Assembly (NCBI GenBank): GCA_037178625.1
Contig: CM074130.1
Coordinates: forward strand, 3,658,001 to 3,722,000
Direction of reading: 5' to 3'
DNA: 64,000 nt
From: Skeletonema tropicum
Lineage: Eukaryota; Bacillariophyta; Thalassiosirophyceae; Thalassiosirales; Thalassiosiraceae
Below, one piece after another: positions 51,776 to 63,508 of this stretch (its first letter is position 1; the number at the start of each line of letters is the position of its first letter). The translations under genes and the position numbers were made by a program. Below the pieces are notes generated by a model that saw only the letters and a list, made by a program, of their open reading frames with translations, was not told the origin of the DNA and ran no database searches.

Positions 51776-54700
51776 ATGAAGGGACGGGCTGCCAGCAAAG
51801 GCAGCGCCACCGGCGGCGGCCAAAAGCGCAGTCAAAGCACAAGCAAGAAGGACAAAAATATGGAGGATGTTGTTGGTGGCATAGTCAAATCGGAGTATGC
51901 CAGCGGCGTAGATGATGTCTTCCTGACGAAAAAATTAGGTGATGGCTCTACTAATAGCGCCGGCGGTATTGCAGCTGTGACATATCCTCGTCAATCTCTA
52001 CCGCCATTGCGTGATATTCAAGATAAGAAGCGTATCACGGGGTATGTCAGGGCTACTCCACCAGGTCACATGATTAGTGATGACGAAGATGGCGGTGACA
52101 ACCACAACAATCACGACGAATGGAATAAATATCGCTCACATCCCTCTCGGAATGGTATCTTTCCAAAGGAGGGCTTCGATCATATTCTGGGCGAACGTGA
52201 AATCAGAGAGGTGGATGGAGTGCCCATTGGTGGACGAATTGAGGATATTGACGGACCTTACACTTCCGACAGAAGTAGTAACAAATTGTTGAGCAGGGGC
52301 AATAGTGCTCCTTGCTTGGAGCCAGAAGAAGAGGAGGCACTTCAAGCGGAACTCTCTCAGCGTAGAGCAGAGTTGGCGAAATCTGAGATGGATGATGATA
52401 TTGAATTAGACGAAGCTCAGCATTCATCTAGTGATGGACAGGAGTATGGAGCATCGCGTACCCCGCTTGATGCTCCCATTGGGAGTCTTCGTGAGAAGTG
52501 GAGAGTGTTGCCACACTTTTTGAAGTTGAGGGGGTTGATGAAGCAGCATATTGATTCGTTTGATCATTTTGTTAGCGTGGAAATGAAACAAATTGTTCAA
52601 GTAAGTTGTATTTGTAGTTGTTATTGCATTGTTCTGACTCACTCATAAGTCTGACATTATCTATCTTCGTCTTGCCACACGCAGTCACCCTCAGCATGTG
52701 AAATCAGATCAGATTATGACCCAAAGTTTTACCTGCGGTACACTGATTGTTGGGTAGGCGAACCCTCCATAGATGAAGATGCATATGCCACTACTCAAGC
52801 AACGCCTTTTCAATGTCGTCTACGTGATTGCACATACAGTGCTCCAATCTATGTCAACGTCCGGTATACTAGGGGGAGACAAATCGTGGTAAAGAAAAAA
52901 GTAATGATTGGACGCATGCCAATCATGCTCCGTTCTTCGAAATGTCTTTTGAAGGATAAATCGGAAAGAGAGCTGGCACAGATGAAAGAATGCCCATATG
53001 ATCCAGGTGGGTACTTCATCATTAAGGGCGTCGAAAAGGTGATCTTGATTCAGGAGCAATTATCAAAGAATAGGGTTATTATTGAGGAAGATTCCAAAAC
53101 TGGGTGTGTATCAGCATCCATTACCAGTTCTACGCGCGAGCGCAAGTCTAAAGCATATATCTTCATTAAGAATGGGCGATTATTCTTGAAGCACAACACT
53201 TTGGCGGAGGACGTTCCAATTTGCGTAGCTATCAAGGCAATGGGGGTAGAATCCGATTTGGAATTTGTCCAAAGCGTTGGATCAGAACCTGAAGTTATCG
53301 ATGCTCTTGCATTAAGTTTGGAGGAACCGACACGGCTGGGCATTGTGACACAAAAGCAGGCGTTGAGGTATATTGGCATGAAGATGAGGGCCAAGAGCGC
53401 ACTTGCGTCAGGCAAAGGAGGTACATATGGCAATACGAGGAGATTGAGTCCAGAAGATGAAGCTAGGGATGTAATCGCCAATGTTGTGTTGTCTCACGTG
53501 CCGGTAGTAAATTTTGATTTTACTGCTAAAGTCATATATGTTGGCCATATTGTGAGACGTTTGGTCATGGTTCAGTTGGGGAAAAGCTCGTTGGATGACA
53601 AAGACTACTACGGTAATAAACGTTTGGAGTTGGCAGGTAGTTTGCTGTCGCTGTTATTTGAAGATTTGTTCAAGCACCTGAATGCTGATATCAAGAAGCA
53701 AACTGACATGGTCTTATCTAAGCCGAACAAAACACAAGCATTTGATGTCATTAAAACAATTCGACCGGATTCCATTGCGTACGGGATGATGTCAGCCATC
53801 TCCAGCGGCAACTGGGTACTTAAACGCTTTCGTATGGATCGCGCAGGAGTTACTCAGGTTCTCAGCCGACTTTCGTACATCGGCGCGTTAGGTATGATGA
53901 CTCGTGTGAACTCTCAGTTCGAGAAGACGCGAAAGGTGTCCGGTCCAAGATCTCTGCAGGCTAGTCAGTGGGGCATGTTATGCCCTGCCGATACTCCAGA
54001 GGGTGAGGCTTGCGGTTTGGTAAAAAACTTGGCGTTACTAGCACACATTACTACCGACGCAGAGCCTGGTCCCGTCGAAAGATTGTGCCGTGATTTAGGT
54101 GTGGAGGATGTAACATTGTTGACTGGACATGAAATTCATTCTTTACATGCGTACCTGGTCTTGCTGAACGGTTTAATCCTGGGCGTGCATTCACGTCCAA
54201 TTTGGTTAGTGAAAAGCTTGCGATCACTTCGCCGTCAAGGTCAAATGGGAGAATTCGTGAGCGTATATTTGCACGATGGACAAAAGGCAGTTCATATTGC
54301 AACTGACGGGGGGAGAGTTTGTCGTCCATTGGTGATTGTGGACGAAAAGACTTCTCTCCCAAGATTGAAACAAGTTCAAATTGAGGGATTAGCCCTAGGC
54401 ACAGTGCATATAAAAGATCTGTTGCGTCAGGGAGTGGTTGAGTACATTGATGTCAACGAAGAAAATAACTGCTTGATTGCAGTAACGGAGCGAGAACTGG
54501 AGGTCCGTCGTGCATCCATGGGCCAATACTTGAAAGAAGGAAGAAAGATGGATTTGATGTCATATACTCACTTGGAAATTGACCCTATGACATTGCTTGG
54601 GGTGGTAGCTGGTTTGATTCCAAATCCTCATCACAACCAAAGTCCAAGGTATGTGTGCTATTTTGTCTATCGCGACCGAGATGTCATATATATTCTCATC

Positions 54701-56099
54701 TTCTTGTCTTCTTGCTTGTTTTCCTAGAAACACCTACCAGTCTGCAATGGGTAAGCAAGCCATCGGAACTGTTGCAATCAATCAATATTCTCGCTTCGAC
54801 GGCCTTCTCTATACTATGATTTATCCTCACAAGCCCATGGTCAAAACACGCACTCTCGACTTAGTCAACTTTGATAACATTCCCGCCGGACAAAATGCAT
54901 GTATTGCAGTCATGTCTTACAGTGGTTATGATATTGAAGATGCTGTAGTGTTGAACAAAGCGTCCATTGACCGTGGATTTGGACGTTGTATGGTATTGAA
55001 GAAATCTCAAACTAGTGTGAGGCGATATCAAAATGGGTGCTTAGACAGGACTTGCGGCCCGCCTGACCCCTCTGCCTTTCCAGACGGAGAAGACGACAAA
55101 CGTTACGCAAAATACCGTGGAATTGACAAGGATGGTTTGTGCATGGTTGGCGAGTTACTTGATAATGGCACAGTGATGGTGAATAAGGAATCACCAATGG
55201 ACACAAGCACTCCTGTTGAGCGCCTGATGAACGTTAATTACAAGTATTCAGGCATGTCATATCGATCAAGTGCTCCCTCCTACGTTGATCGAGTACTAAT
55301 CTCTTCAAACGAGAGTGAGCAGTTTCTCATCAAAGTAATGATGCGGCAAGTTCGCCGTCCAGAAGTTGGCGACAAATTTGCTTCTCGTCACGGGCAAAAA
55401 GGTGTTTGCGGCCTAATTGTGCCACAGGTGGACATGCCATTTAACGAACAGGGCATATCTCCGGATCTCATCATGAATCCTCACGGTTTCCCGAGTCGTA
55501 TGACTGTGGGGAAATTGATCGAACTGTTGGTAGGAAAAGCTGGAGTATTTGAAGGGAGGCAAGCCTACGCGTCGGCATTTGGCGAAGAATTTGGATCCAC
55601 AGATACGGTTCAAAGTGCTGAGGTTGCACTGATTCGAAATGGGCTCAATTACACCGGAAAAGATGTTTTCTATTCAGGGTCAAATGGGACCCCGCTCGAT
55701 GCGTATGTCTTCTCTGGGCCAATCTTCTACCAAAAGCTGAAGCACATGGTTTTGGACAAAATGCACGCCCGATCACGAGGGCCACGAGCTGTCCTCACTC
55801 GCCAACCAACAGAAGGGCGTTCGCGCGATGGAGGACTGCGGCTTGGGGAGATGGAGCGTGATTGCTTGATTGCATATGGCGCAAGCAATCTCATCATGGA
55901 ACGGCTCATGCACTCTAGTGACGCTTTCTCAGCAAGTGTATGCTGCACATGTGGTCTTCTGCAATATCAAAATTGGTGCCAATTTTGTCGTAGTGGTGAG
56001 AAGGTGACAGAAATTCGCTTGCCATACGCTTGCAAGCTGCTGTTTCAGGAATTGCAGGCAATGAATGTTTTGCCCAGATTAAGGTTGCGTGACGCTTAA
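51776..56099 (+). CDS. RPC2: RNA polymerase III second-largest subunit (RPC2)
   Basis: Three exons, 51776-52600, 52685-54648 and 54728-56099 (GT-AG introns of 84 and 79 nt), giving 1386 aa. From about residue 235 it follows RPC2: ECRLRD-type [116 protein letters not shown], and a C-terminal zinc clamp [16 protein letters not shown]. SKNRxxxEE and the TSSTRERKS block favour Pol III over Pol I or II. The usual length is about 1130; the extra N-terminal 230 residues are low-complexity and acidic. Confidence 0.93.
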
Positions 56100-56213
56100 A
56101 CATTTATTAGAACTTAATTGATAATGGTAAGACTTACTAATCTACTTGAAACATCAGTAATGAGAGAGTTCTGACCTAAACGTAATACAAAGAAAACATA
56201 TAAAACATATACG

Positions 56214-59200
56214 TCATGGAAGCTGGAACGTTTTTGTTTCACTGGGTCCAACCCATTCACCTCCAGTTACCAAAACTTCTCCATCAGCTGACGTCAAAGT
56301 ATAGCTGCCGTTTCCCCACTCACAGCAGATACCATCCTCGTAATCATCGTAAATATCAAATGAATACGAATCAGCTAGCAAGCATAAGCTTTCTATCTCA
56401 GTCGACCCCGCCATGGACTCATCATAGGTAGGCGATTTTGCAACAACTTCTCCAGTTGAGTCGACGATATTCCAACTTGTATCCTGAGGATAATTATCCA
56501 GAGTAACGGATACTTCTATTGCTATACATGGTTGTACAGGGGCTTGTGTTGCTGGGACTAATGTCGGCTTTTCGGTGGGTTTACTTGTAATAGGAACAAT
56601 TGTTGAATTATCTGTCGGTACAGATGTGGATTCACTAGTACTAGGCACGGTAGTGGGTTCACTTGTACTAGGCGCATCTGATGGTGTGGGTGTTGGCCTC
56701 GTTGTTGTTGGGTTTAGACTTGGCTGCTTCGTTGGCGGCGGTGTCGGTAGATTGGTTGGTGGTGGCTTGGTAACAGTAGAGTCGTCGCTAGCAAAAGGAA
56801 TGGAAAACGGAGTCATTTCGGAAGCACCAAATTCACCTCCACTTGCGATCGTTAATCCGTCCTCAGTGCTCAAGGTGTAACTGCCTTCGCTCCAGTCGCA
56901 ACAAATCCCATCCTCATAGACGTCAAAAATAGCAAAGGTATAGGTTCCGTCAGAGAGATCGCAAACTTCCTCAACTTGAGTTGTCGTAGCCATAGAATCG
57001 TCGTATAGAGAACTGTTAGCAACCAAATTTCCCTCAGAATCTTCAATGCTCCACGATGTATCAGAGGGGTACTTGTCCAGAGTAACATTGACGACCAAGC
57101 AATTTGTCTCTGGGAACACAACCTCAGGGATAACTACTTCGGGCACGCACTGTGAAAAATCATAGGCTTCAATGTTTGCATCCGAACCCAAGAACACGTT
57201 TCCATTCGAGACTGCGAGTCCAGCTTTAACATAAGCAGTAAAATCTCCGTCGGACGCTAATGTCACAGGCTCCCTCTTCCATTGAGCTCCTTCTTCAGCT
57301 TGGGTATATATCAGAAAGTTGTTGACCACAGCAAGGGCAAACAAGTTGCCACTGATGGCGACAGGATATTCAAATAAACCAATTTTGTCGTTGAAGGTCA
57401 AATTTTGGCTCAGAGCGAATTCCGAATCTCCCTGTCTACGGAAGATAAACAACCCCCCTTTGACCGTTGAGTATATTAGATATTCACCATTCATTCCAAT
57501 GGATGCTACCGCGCCAAACTTTTTGTCAACCCAATCAAGAACTTGCAAGCTCTTCACAATGCTATCAGTCCGGTCATACTCGTACAAGACAATGTTTTCA
57601 GCACAGTCAGCAGATGCAGCAATCGTATTTTGGTAAACTTCGACAAAGTAGCCAAGATGGATTTTATCTGCGTTTTGACACGTACCAGCTCCTCGGGCAA
57701 AACTGATGACTTGTTTCCATGAACCTTTCTCATCCTTCTTAAAAGCAGTAACCGACCCACGATTTGCGTCTTCAAAGGGAGCTCCCACCACTACCAAATC
57801 ATCGTATATACTAACAGATTTTCCGAACTCAGAACCTCGATACCTCAACGCACCTTCTTGATACTCATCTGGAACAAGCTCCTTTGATTGTCTCCATTTG
57901 CCTGATTCTGGATTCCTTTCATATGTTACGATCATACCAGTAGCTACAGGACCACTGGGTCCTACAGCAATTGCTGCCTTAGGAAGGCCTATTACAGCTG
58001 TATCACCTGAGATAGATACTGAGGCGATGTCACCATGAGCAGCCAATATACCAAAAGTTTCTCCTCGCTGCCAAGTTGCGCCTTGCAAAGAATAAAACGA
58101 TACGTAGCCGCCGCCACTTGCAATCACTGCAAGTTCGCCGTCCACAGCAACGAGGGGATTTTTTGCTTTCAACTGACCGATGCCAGGTTGCAGAGGCAAT
58201 TTGCTGTAACTACTTTCAGAAGTGCAAAACGTTGATAGATCCTCATCAACAGTGGGAGGCGTAGTATCGATGTCGTCAGGTGCGATACCAGGGGAGAGAG
58301 CGCCTTCGCTTTCTGGCAAAGGACGACCCGTTCCGATGGGTTCCTCAAACACAACGTTTTTGTCATTATTTTCCTTGCTAGTTCGAGACGAGAGTATTAT
58401 GCCTGCAGCAGCTCCAGCACCACCCAAGACAAGTATGATTGCCAACGCAATGAGCCCCCTCTTATTTCGCTTGCAGCAAGACTCTCTGTCCGATTTTGAC
58501 AACGCCGCTTCAGCTACCTCGGCTTCGCCTTCCTCGACATCAGAAAATTTTCTGTCAGGAGATGGCACCACAACTACTCCAATATCAGCAGTCGACCTTG
58601 TCATAACACTCTCCCACTCTTCTTTTGACGTCGAAGTATCCACATCAGAAGTATCTGCATCAGCATAGTCGTCATTCTTTCCGTCATTCTTGTCATCGAA
58701 ATCTTTAACAAGATTTGCGCTGACACTTTTGTTCGAGGCAGGAACAGTATCATCACTTTTCACACTTGCAATATCGCCATGGTCTTTAGTTTGATCTATC
58801 GTCTCAAAACTAGGAGATGTCTCGTCATCTTCATAAACATGCATATCACTCTCAAAGCTTGCCACATCTCCCAACTCCGTATCCTGGGGACTATTTACTG
58901 CAGAAGCGGTGGCAACAACTGTAGCCGCCCCTGACGTGGCAGCAACTGTGGCAGCGTTTCCTTTTACTGGGGAAGCTTTCCCTTGGTCAATCTCGACTTG
59001 CATAGCTGAAAGGATTTCTAATAGCTCTTCCTCTCTTCCGTTATACTCTCCAATGAGCTCATCGATGTGGTCGACTTCACTTGGCATAACTGCAAATTCG
59101 AATGACCGCGAATTGGTTGAGTACATATACAGCAAGGATTGACATGGGACAAAGCTCAATTGCAACAACTTACCTTTGTGAACAAGCTTTTCAATCAAAG

Positions 59201-59998
59201 CTCTAAATTCTGACATCAGTTGCGCAGAATCGCCACTAGTGATGCTACTATTATCGATTGATTTACTCTCAGAAGGAATACTACCCTCTTTTGCGTTTGC
59301 AGCAGCTTGTGTGACTTCAGTCGCTGCTGTAGCAGTAGCAGCAACTGTCACTGTGCCTGCCAACGCATCAGCCACGACAAAATCACCCCCAGACGATTTA
59401 GTAGAAACAGCTTTATTGAACGAGGTGCTTTCATTCTTTGCAGCAGGCGAAGTATTGTTTGATTTTTGTTGCCAAAACTCAAATGTCTTCTTCTACTTGT
59501 ACAGCTTGTCGAGGATGCATCCTTCTCTGGCTCTACTTCCTCCTCCCCTTGCAATTTCCCCAGCTCTTTCTTCAGCAATGTGAGTTCATCTTCTGACTTC
59601 TTTTTACCGACCTCAAATTTCTTTGCTTCCTCTTTCACACTTTTTCTTGGTTGTTGTACATTTTCATGTAGAGAAGATGAAGAAGTTGAAACTAACTTTT
59701 TCGCTTCGGATGCAACAAGTGACTTCTTGTGTACCGCATCATTTTTTCCTGATTTATTCTCATCATCTGGCGATGCATCAGGAGAGACTGCTCCAGTTGT
59801 TATGTTGGTTGAGGAATCTTGATCATCTTTGCCCGTGAGCGATGTTGCTCTATATTCCCACAATGAATGAAGGGAATTCTTTGTACTCCTCTTCTTCGTT
59901 GTAACAACTTTCTTCTTCGTCACTGGCGTCGCATCGCTGGCGACAGTGTCAGGTGATCCTGGACCGGATGTTGAGTAGTTTTCATTTGCGCCTGACAT
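56214..59998 (-). CDS. large single-pass surface protein: beta-propeller plus two YEDGICC domains
   Basis: Proposed exons 59537-59998, 59175-59492, or to 59174, and 56214-59089, giving about 1218 aa. The intron at 59090-59173 (84 nt, GT-AG) has no stop and keeps the frame even if read through. The first intron (59493-59536) would be only 44 nt, so an indel there is the alternative. After a disordered acidic N-terminus, one transmembrane helix (about 58395-58465) is followed by FG-GAP-like blades (VSISGDTAVIGLP, VSIYDDLVVVGAPFEDANRG). Two related domains follow with DVYEDGICCDW and DDYEDGICCEW, joined by a Pro/Thr/Ser-rich linker. It is probably type II with the C-terminus outside the cell. 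Function unknown; adhesion is plausible. Confidence 0.75.
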
Positions 59999-61000
59999 GA
60001 CGATTCTCTACCTCTCTACCTTTCTACTCTCTACCTCACTTCTCTGCCTAAAAAAGTGCACTGCCTGCTTCAAAACCAATCTGCACCCCTTCCCCGTGTA
60101 ATAAGTGTGCCATACAAACCCGACACCTCTATTTGTCTAGTTTCTATTGGATATGTAGAGTGATAGCTCTCTACCATCAGGGCGTAACAACAACTATACT
60201 AAGACCGGTTACATAAAAAGTGAGAACTTACCGTGCTGTGTGCCTCCAAAAGCATCAGCTTGGTCTTGTAGGGACTGACCGCCAATTCCCACTAAACACT
60301 TCGTAATAATTCCATATTCGTCAACTAAACACGTCAATTATAAAATGAATATTGCAAAAAATTTGTTTTGAAGCTCAGAGTCGTTTCAAACAGCAACAAT
60401 ATCATTGAGAGAGATTTAGAGGAAAGCCCTTTTTATGTCGAAATACGCACAGTTGGGAAAGGATAATTGCACCATCTCGCGTCAGCAGGAGTGCTCGCAT
60501 TTCTGAGACGCATGGCACGACAACAACTTTCTTTCCCACACTGGGCGGGGTAAAAGAAGCCGAGCGAGCGAGCGAACAAGGCCACTGAGAGTGAAGAGAG
60601 ATCCCCTTCATACTATGTATATCCGAAGCTTCCTCTTGATAAACATGTTTTGATTTGCAGCTAATCGGAAAGAAGTATGTAGGTAAACCTCCTTGTAAAG
60701 TGAAGCTCCGATTGCTTCAAGAAAAACTAATTCTATGTTTATTCAGGTAGTTTAACTTTAATGTACAAGTTCTAAAATATCCCCACTGACCATCTCCCAC
60801 GCAGCATTACATACTGATAACTATAACTCAGCTCACTAGAAATGAGACCAGAAGATGTGCATCAACATCAACTTTTGAGCCTACTCACATCAACTCGAAA
60901 GTTTCCTCCAGACAAATACTGCTTGGAAAGAAGTAGAAAACAGCCAGGGAGTATAATGGCAAAATAGTAAGCCCCCCCCCCCCCATATTCAAATTATTAT
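59999..61000. other. intergenic, nothing coding seen
   Basis: This 1 kb stretch lies upstream of the surface-protein gene. It includes AGCGAGCGAGCGAACAAGG at 60562-60580 and an 18-base poly-C tract at 60972-60984. Short ORFs here have no protein-like features and no conserved neighbours. Confidence 0.4.
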
Positions 61001-61228
61001 TTAACACACACAGCGTTCACGCAACATCCATCCCGCAACACTCATAAGGAACATTACCACGACGAATCCATTGTCTCCGAGATCACCAAACATCTCCATG
61101 TCACCATTTTCATTCTCGCCGCTTGCTCTTGGACGGAGAGCATCTTCTTTTGATCTGGAATCTGAACCCGAGTTTGGGGCGTTATTATTATTATTATTAT
61201 TTGGATCGTTGGGGGGAAGAGAATCCAT
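61001..61228 (-). CDS. small protein with C-terminal transmembrane helix (uncertain)
   Basis: A 75-aa ORF from an ATG at 61228. Residues 1-45 are polar and include an Asn run (NDPNNNNNNN from TTATTATTATT repeats); residues about 52-68 (NGFVVVMFLMSVAGWML) form a membrane helix, followed by basic RERCVC. The layout of a tail-anchored protein is plausible. It is not recognised, and the low-complexity start lowers confidence. Confidence 0.4.
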   Translation of the reverse strand: MDSLPPNDPNNNNNNNAPNSGSDSRSKEDALRPRASGENENGDMEMFGDLGDNGFVVVMFLMSVAGWMLRERCVC

Positions 61229-61502
61229 GATTTGATCGAATCAAGCTGTGTTTTTGAATCTACTTAGCTGTTGAGCGACTGTGATATGGAGAGCAGGAGT
61301 CAAAACATGAGAGGAAGATTAGTGAGATGCATGTAGATATTGAATGGTGTGAAACAACGCTGTAGCCCCGCACATAATATTATTATTAGGCAACCAATCT
61401 GATGTCGAGAAGGCGACGTTTCTTTTCTTCCGAGTATCGTATGTTGACAACGGCACATGTCGCAGCCGCCGGTCGCTCCCAAGCCCGCTATTAACATGAG
61501 GT

Positions 61503-61642
61503 ATGAATAACTCACCTGAGGAAGAGATTAATGCTTGTCACGCTTGCAATGTCTTTTTAGATGACCAATCAGTGGAAGTATTGAAATGGTGCTCTTGTTC
61601 GCTCGCTGATAAAAGTACCAAGTACCACCGAGCAGTCACCGA
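61503..61642 (+). other. possible small Cys-rich ORF truncated by an element insertion
   Basis: An open frame starts at an alternative codon or ATG near 61503 (MNNSPEEEINACHACNVF) and runs into the hAT-type MITE at 61643. After the element, sequence at 62210-62285 reads EKAYGIVGAFGTLLWAAPTW, a hydrophobic protein-like end in another frame. Removing the element and one duplication copy does not by itself join the frames, because a direct repeat CCGAGC...CCGAGC at the site leaves an 11-bp excess. This may be a small gene broken by the insertion, or chance. Confidence 0.25.
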
Positions 61643-62201
61643 CAGGGTTTTGCACCCGAGTTCGCACCCATACCCGATACCCGAGGTTTTTGGCTCGGGT
61701 ACGGGTAAATACCCGATACCCGATACCCGTAAAAAGTCCCCCCTCGGGTATTACCCGATACCCGATACCCGAGTAAAATACCCATGATTTCGGGTATGGG
61801 TATTTCGTGATTTTCGTGTGGAAAAAGGTCGGTTTAGGGGCCATTTTAGACCAAAGTACTTTGATTTTGCACGTAAAAGATCCAGTATTTCTTCAAATCG
61901 GGCGAGCTGCCCCGATTTCGGAAAGATTTTATCTCAAGTTCCAAATGCAAAAAGCCTCCTTTCGAGCGTTGGCGAAATGAGTCACCAAAATTTTTCTCTA
62001 AGACCCAACAATTTCGCTAAAATTGGTAGGAATTAGTACCATGGTCGCTAAAACAAATACCCATACCCAATACCCGATACCCGAGTATTTTGACTCGGGT
62101 ATCGGGTATATACCCGATACCCATACCCGATGCCCCTTTACCAGGGATACCCATACCCGTACCCGTACCCGACGGGATTTTCCCTCGGGTGCAAAACCCT
62201 G
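61643..62201. mobile_element. hAT-type MITE with internal ACCCGAT repeats
   Basis: A 559-bp element bounded by an 18-bp perfect TIR CAGGGTTTTGCACCCGAG and flanked by a perfect 8-bp duplication GTCACCGA (61635-61642 and 62202-62209). Both features are diagnostic of the hAT superfamily. Two internal clusters (61660-61810 and 62055-62190) are built from TACCCGAT/TACCCATACCC words in both orientations and can fold back on each other. No coding capacity. Confidence 0.9.
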
Positions 62202-62209
62202 GTCACCGA

Positions 62210-62627
62210 GCCGAGAAGGCCTATGGGATAGTGGGCGCTTTTGGTACTCTCTTGTGGGCGGCGCCAACGTGGGCCGCACAATAGATGATAATCGGGTATA
62301 AATCTATTTAAATATACCCGTAAACGACAACAAATACCCTCAAATGACTAAAATATCCTGTGACACCATTCCCCAAACCATACTTATGTTGTGGGTACGC
62401 CCAAACGCCCGCTATCCCTGTAGGCCTCGGAGGCAAAGGGTGAAGAAAATCACCTGCCGCGCAGCGAGCGGAACTCTGTATGGGGGCGGCGGGAATCTTT
62501 CATTCAAGTTGTCACGTCGGTCACCGCAAAGGTCATCAAGGTCAGTGCAGTTTGCAATGCCCTTCGCCCCCCAAACTCCCCCCCAAAGCACACCACCACA
62601 AATCCGCATCAGCATCAGATAAAAACC
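62210..62627. other. intergenic upstream of uS15
   Basis: This 418-bp stretch is the right flank of the hAT-type MITE and the 5' region of the uS15 gene. A short poly-C-rich CCCCCCAAACTCCCCCCCAAAGC lies at 62567-62589. No separate gene. Confidence 0.4.
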
Positions 62628-63474
62628 ATGACGCCTCCGCTACGCATGCTCATATGCAAGCCAAATGTGGCCAATAGGCTCTCACTGGGCTGCCTATCAA
62701 CTCTCAACCATGCATCATCAAATAATAACTTAATCTCCCCCGCCTCCTCAGTAATGTCACAAAGCCCATTGCAGCATCAACAATATCGTTACAAAAGCCT
62801 CACCAAAACCAAACGCCGACAACGCGACAAGATGAAGGAACGCGAACGACGAGTCGCCGCTGGTCTACCTGCCAAGCCCAAACCACCCAAGTACATTCCA
62901 AAGGATTTACCCGTCATAAATGCCATGACGCGTCAAGATCGTGATGCGGAATCGGTATCCTTTGATGTGGCTTCGGCGGCGGAGATGAAGGAGAAAATTA
63001 ACAAGCAGAATGAGCAGGAGGATACGTTGAGGTTTGGATTTGATGGTCTTGTCATGTCGGATCGAGTTAGAAAATTATTGGATTTGAAGAATGGGTCTCA
63101 GAAGGAGGTGGTGTCTTCTCAGAAGCGGCGGGGGATGGAATTGTTTCAGTTGAGGGAGGGGGATACTGTAAGTATAATTGTATTGTATCCCTATGATGAT
63201 GTGTGGATTGATACATGCTAATTTTTTACTTCCATCTCTAACTTTTCTTTCTACAATTATTGGTATACAGGGAAGCTCGGCAGTGCAAGTGGTTGCATTG
63301 ACCACTAGGATCCAGCAACTGCAAACTCACATGGCAAAGCATAAGAAGGATAAATCAAGCAAGAGGGGATTAGATGCACTTTATGTAAGACGAAGAAAGG
63401 TATTGGATTATATGGAAAGGAAGGACTTTGAGTCTTACAGGAAAGTTGTCAAGTCATTAGGTTTGGCTAGGTAA
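62628..63474 (+). CDS. bacterial-type ribosomal protein uS15, organelle-targeted
   Basis: Two exons, 62628-63167 and 63271-63474 (GT-AG intron of 103 nt, phase 0), giving 247 aa. The uS15 core (about residues 145-247) is clear: DT-GSSAVQVVALTTRIQQL, HMAKHKKDKSSKRGLDALY, RRRKVLDYMERKDFESYR and the ending LGLAR. About 140 N-terminal residues are basic and Ser-rich; together with the bacterial-type core they suggest a mitochondrial presequence with a long extension. It binds 16S-type rRNA in the small subunit. Convergent with phytoene desaturase, with 34 bp between stops. Confidence 0.9.
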
Positions 63475-63508
63475 AGGATCGGATGGTGAATTATGAAACA
63501 ATTAAAGA

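Noticed and set aside
60402..60611. 69-codon ORF on the minus strand
   Set aside because: Composition is not protein-like and there is no support from neighbours.
60967..60990. Poly-C tract as a regulatory element
   Set aside because: Single homopolymer with no context; it may also be a sequencing-length artefact.
61660..62190. Internal telomere repeat
   Set aside because: The ACCCGAT words lie between hAT-type TIRs with a target-site duplication, so they belong to the MITE.
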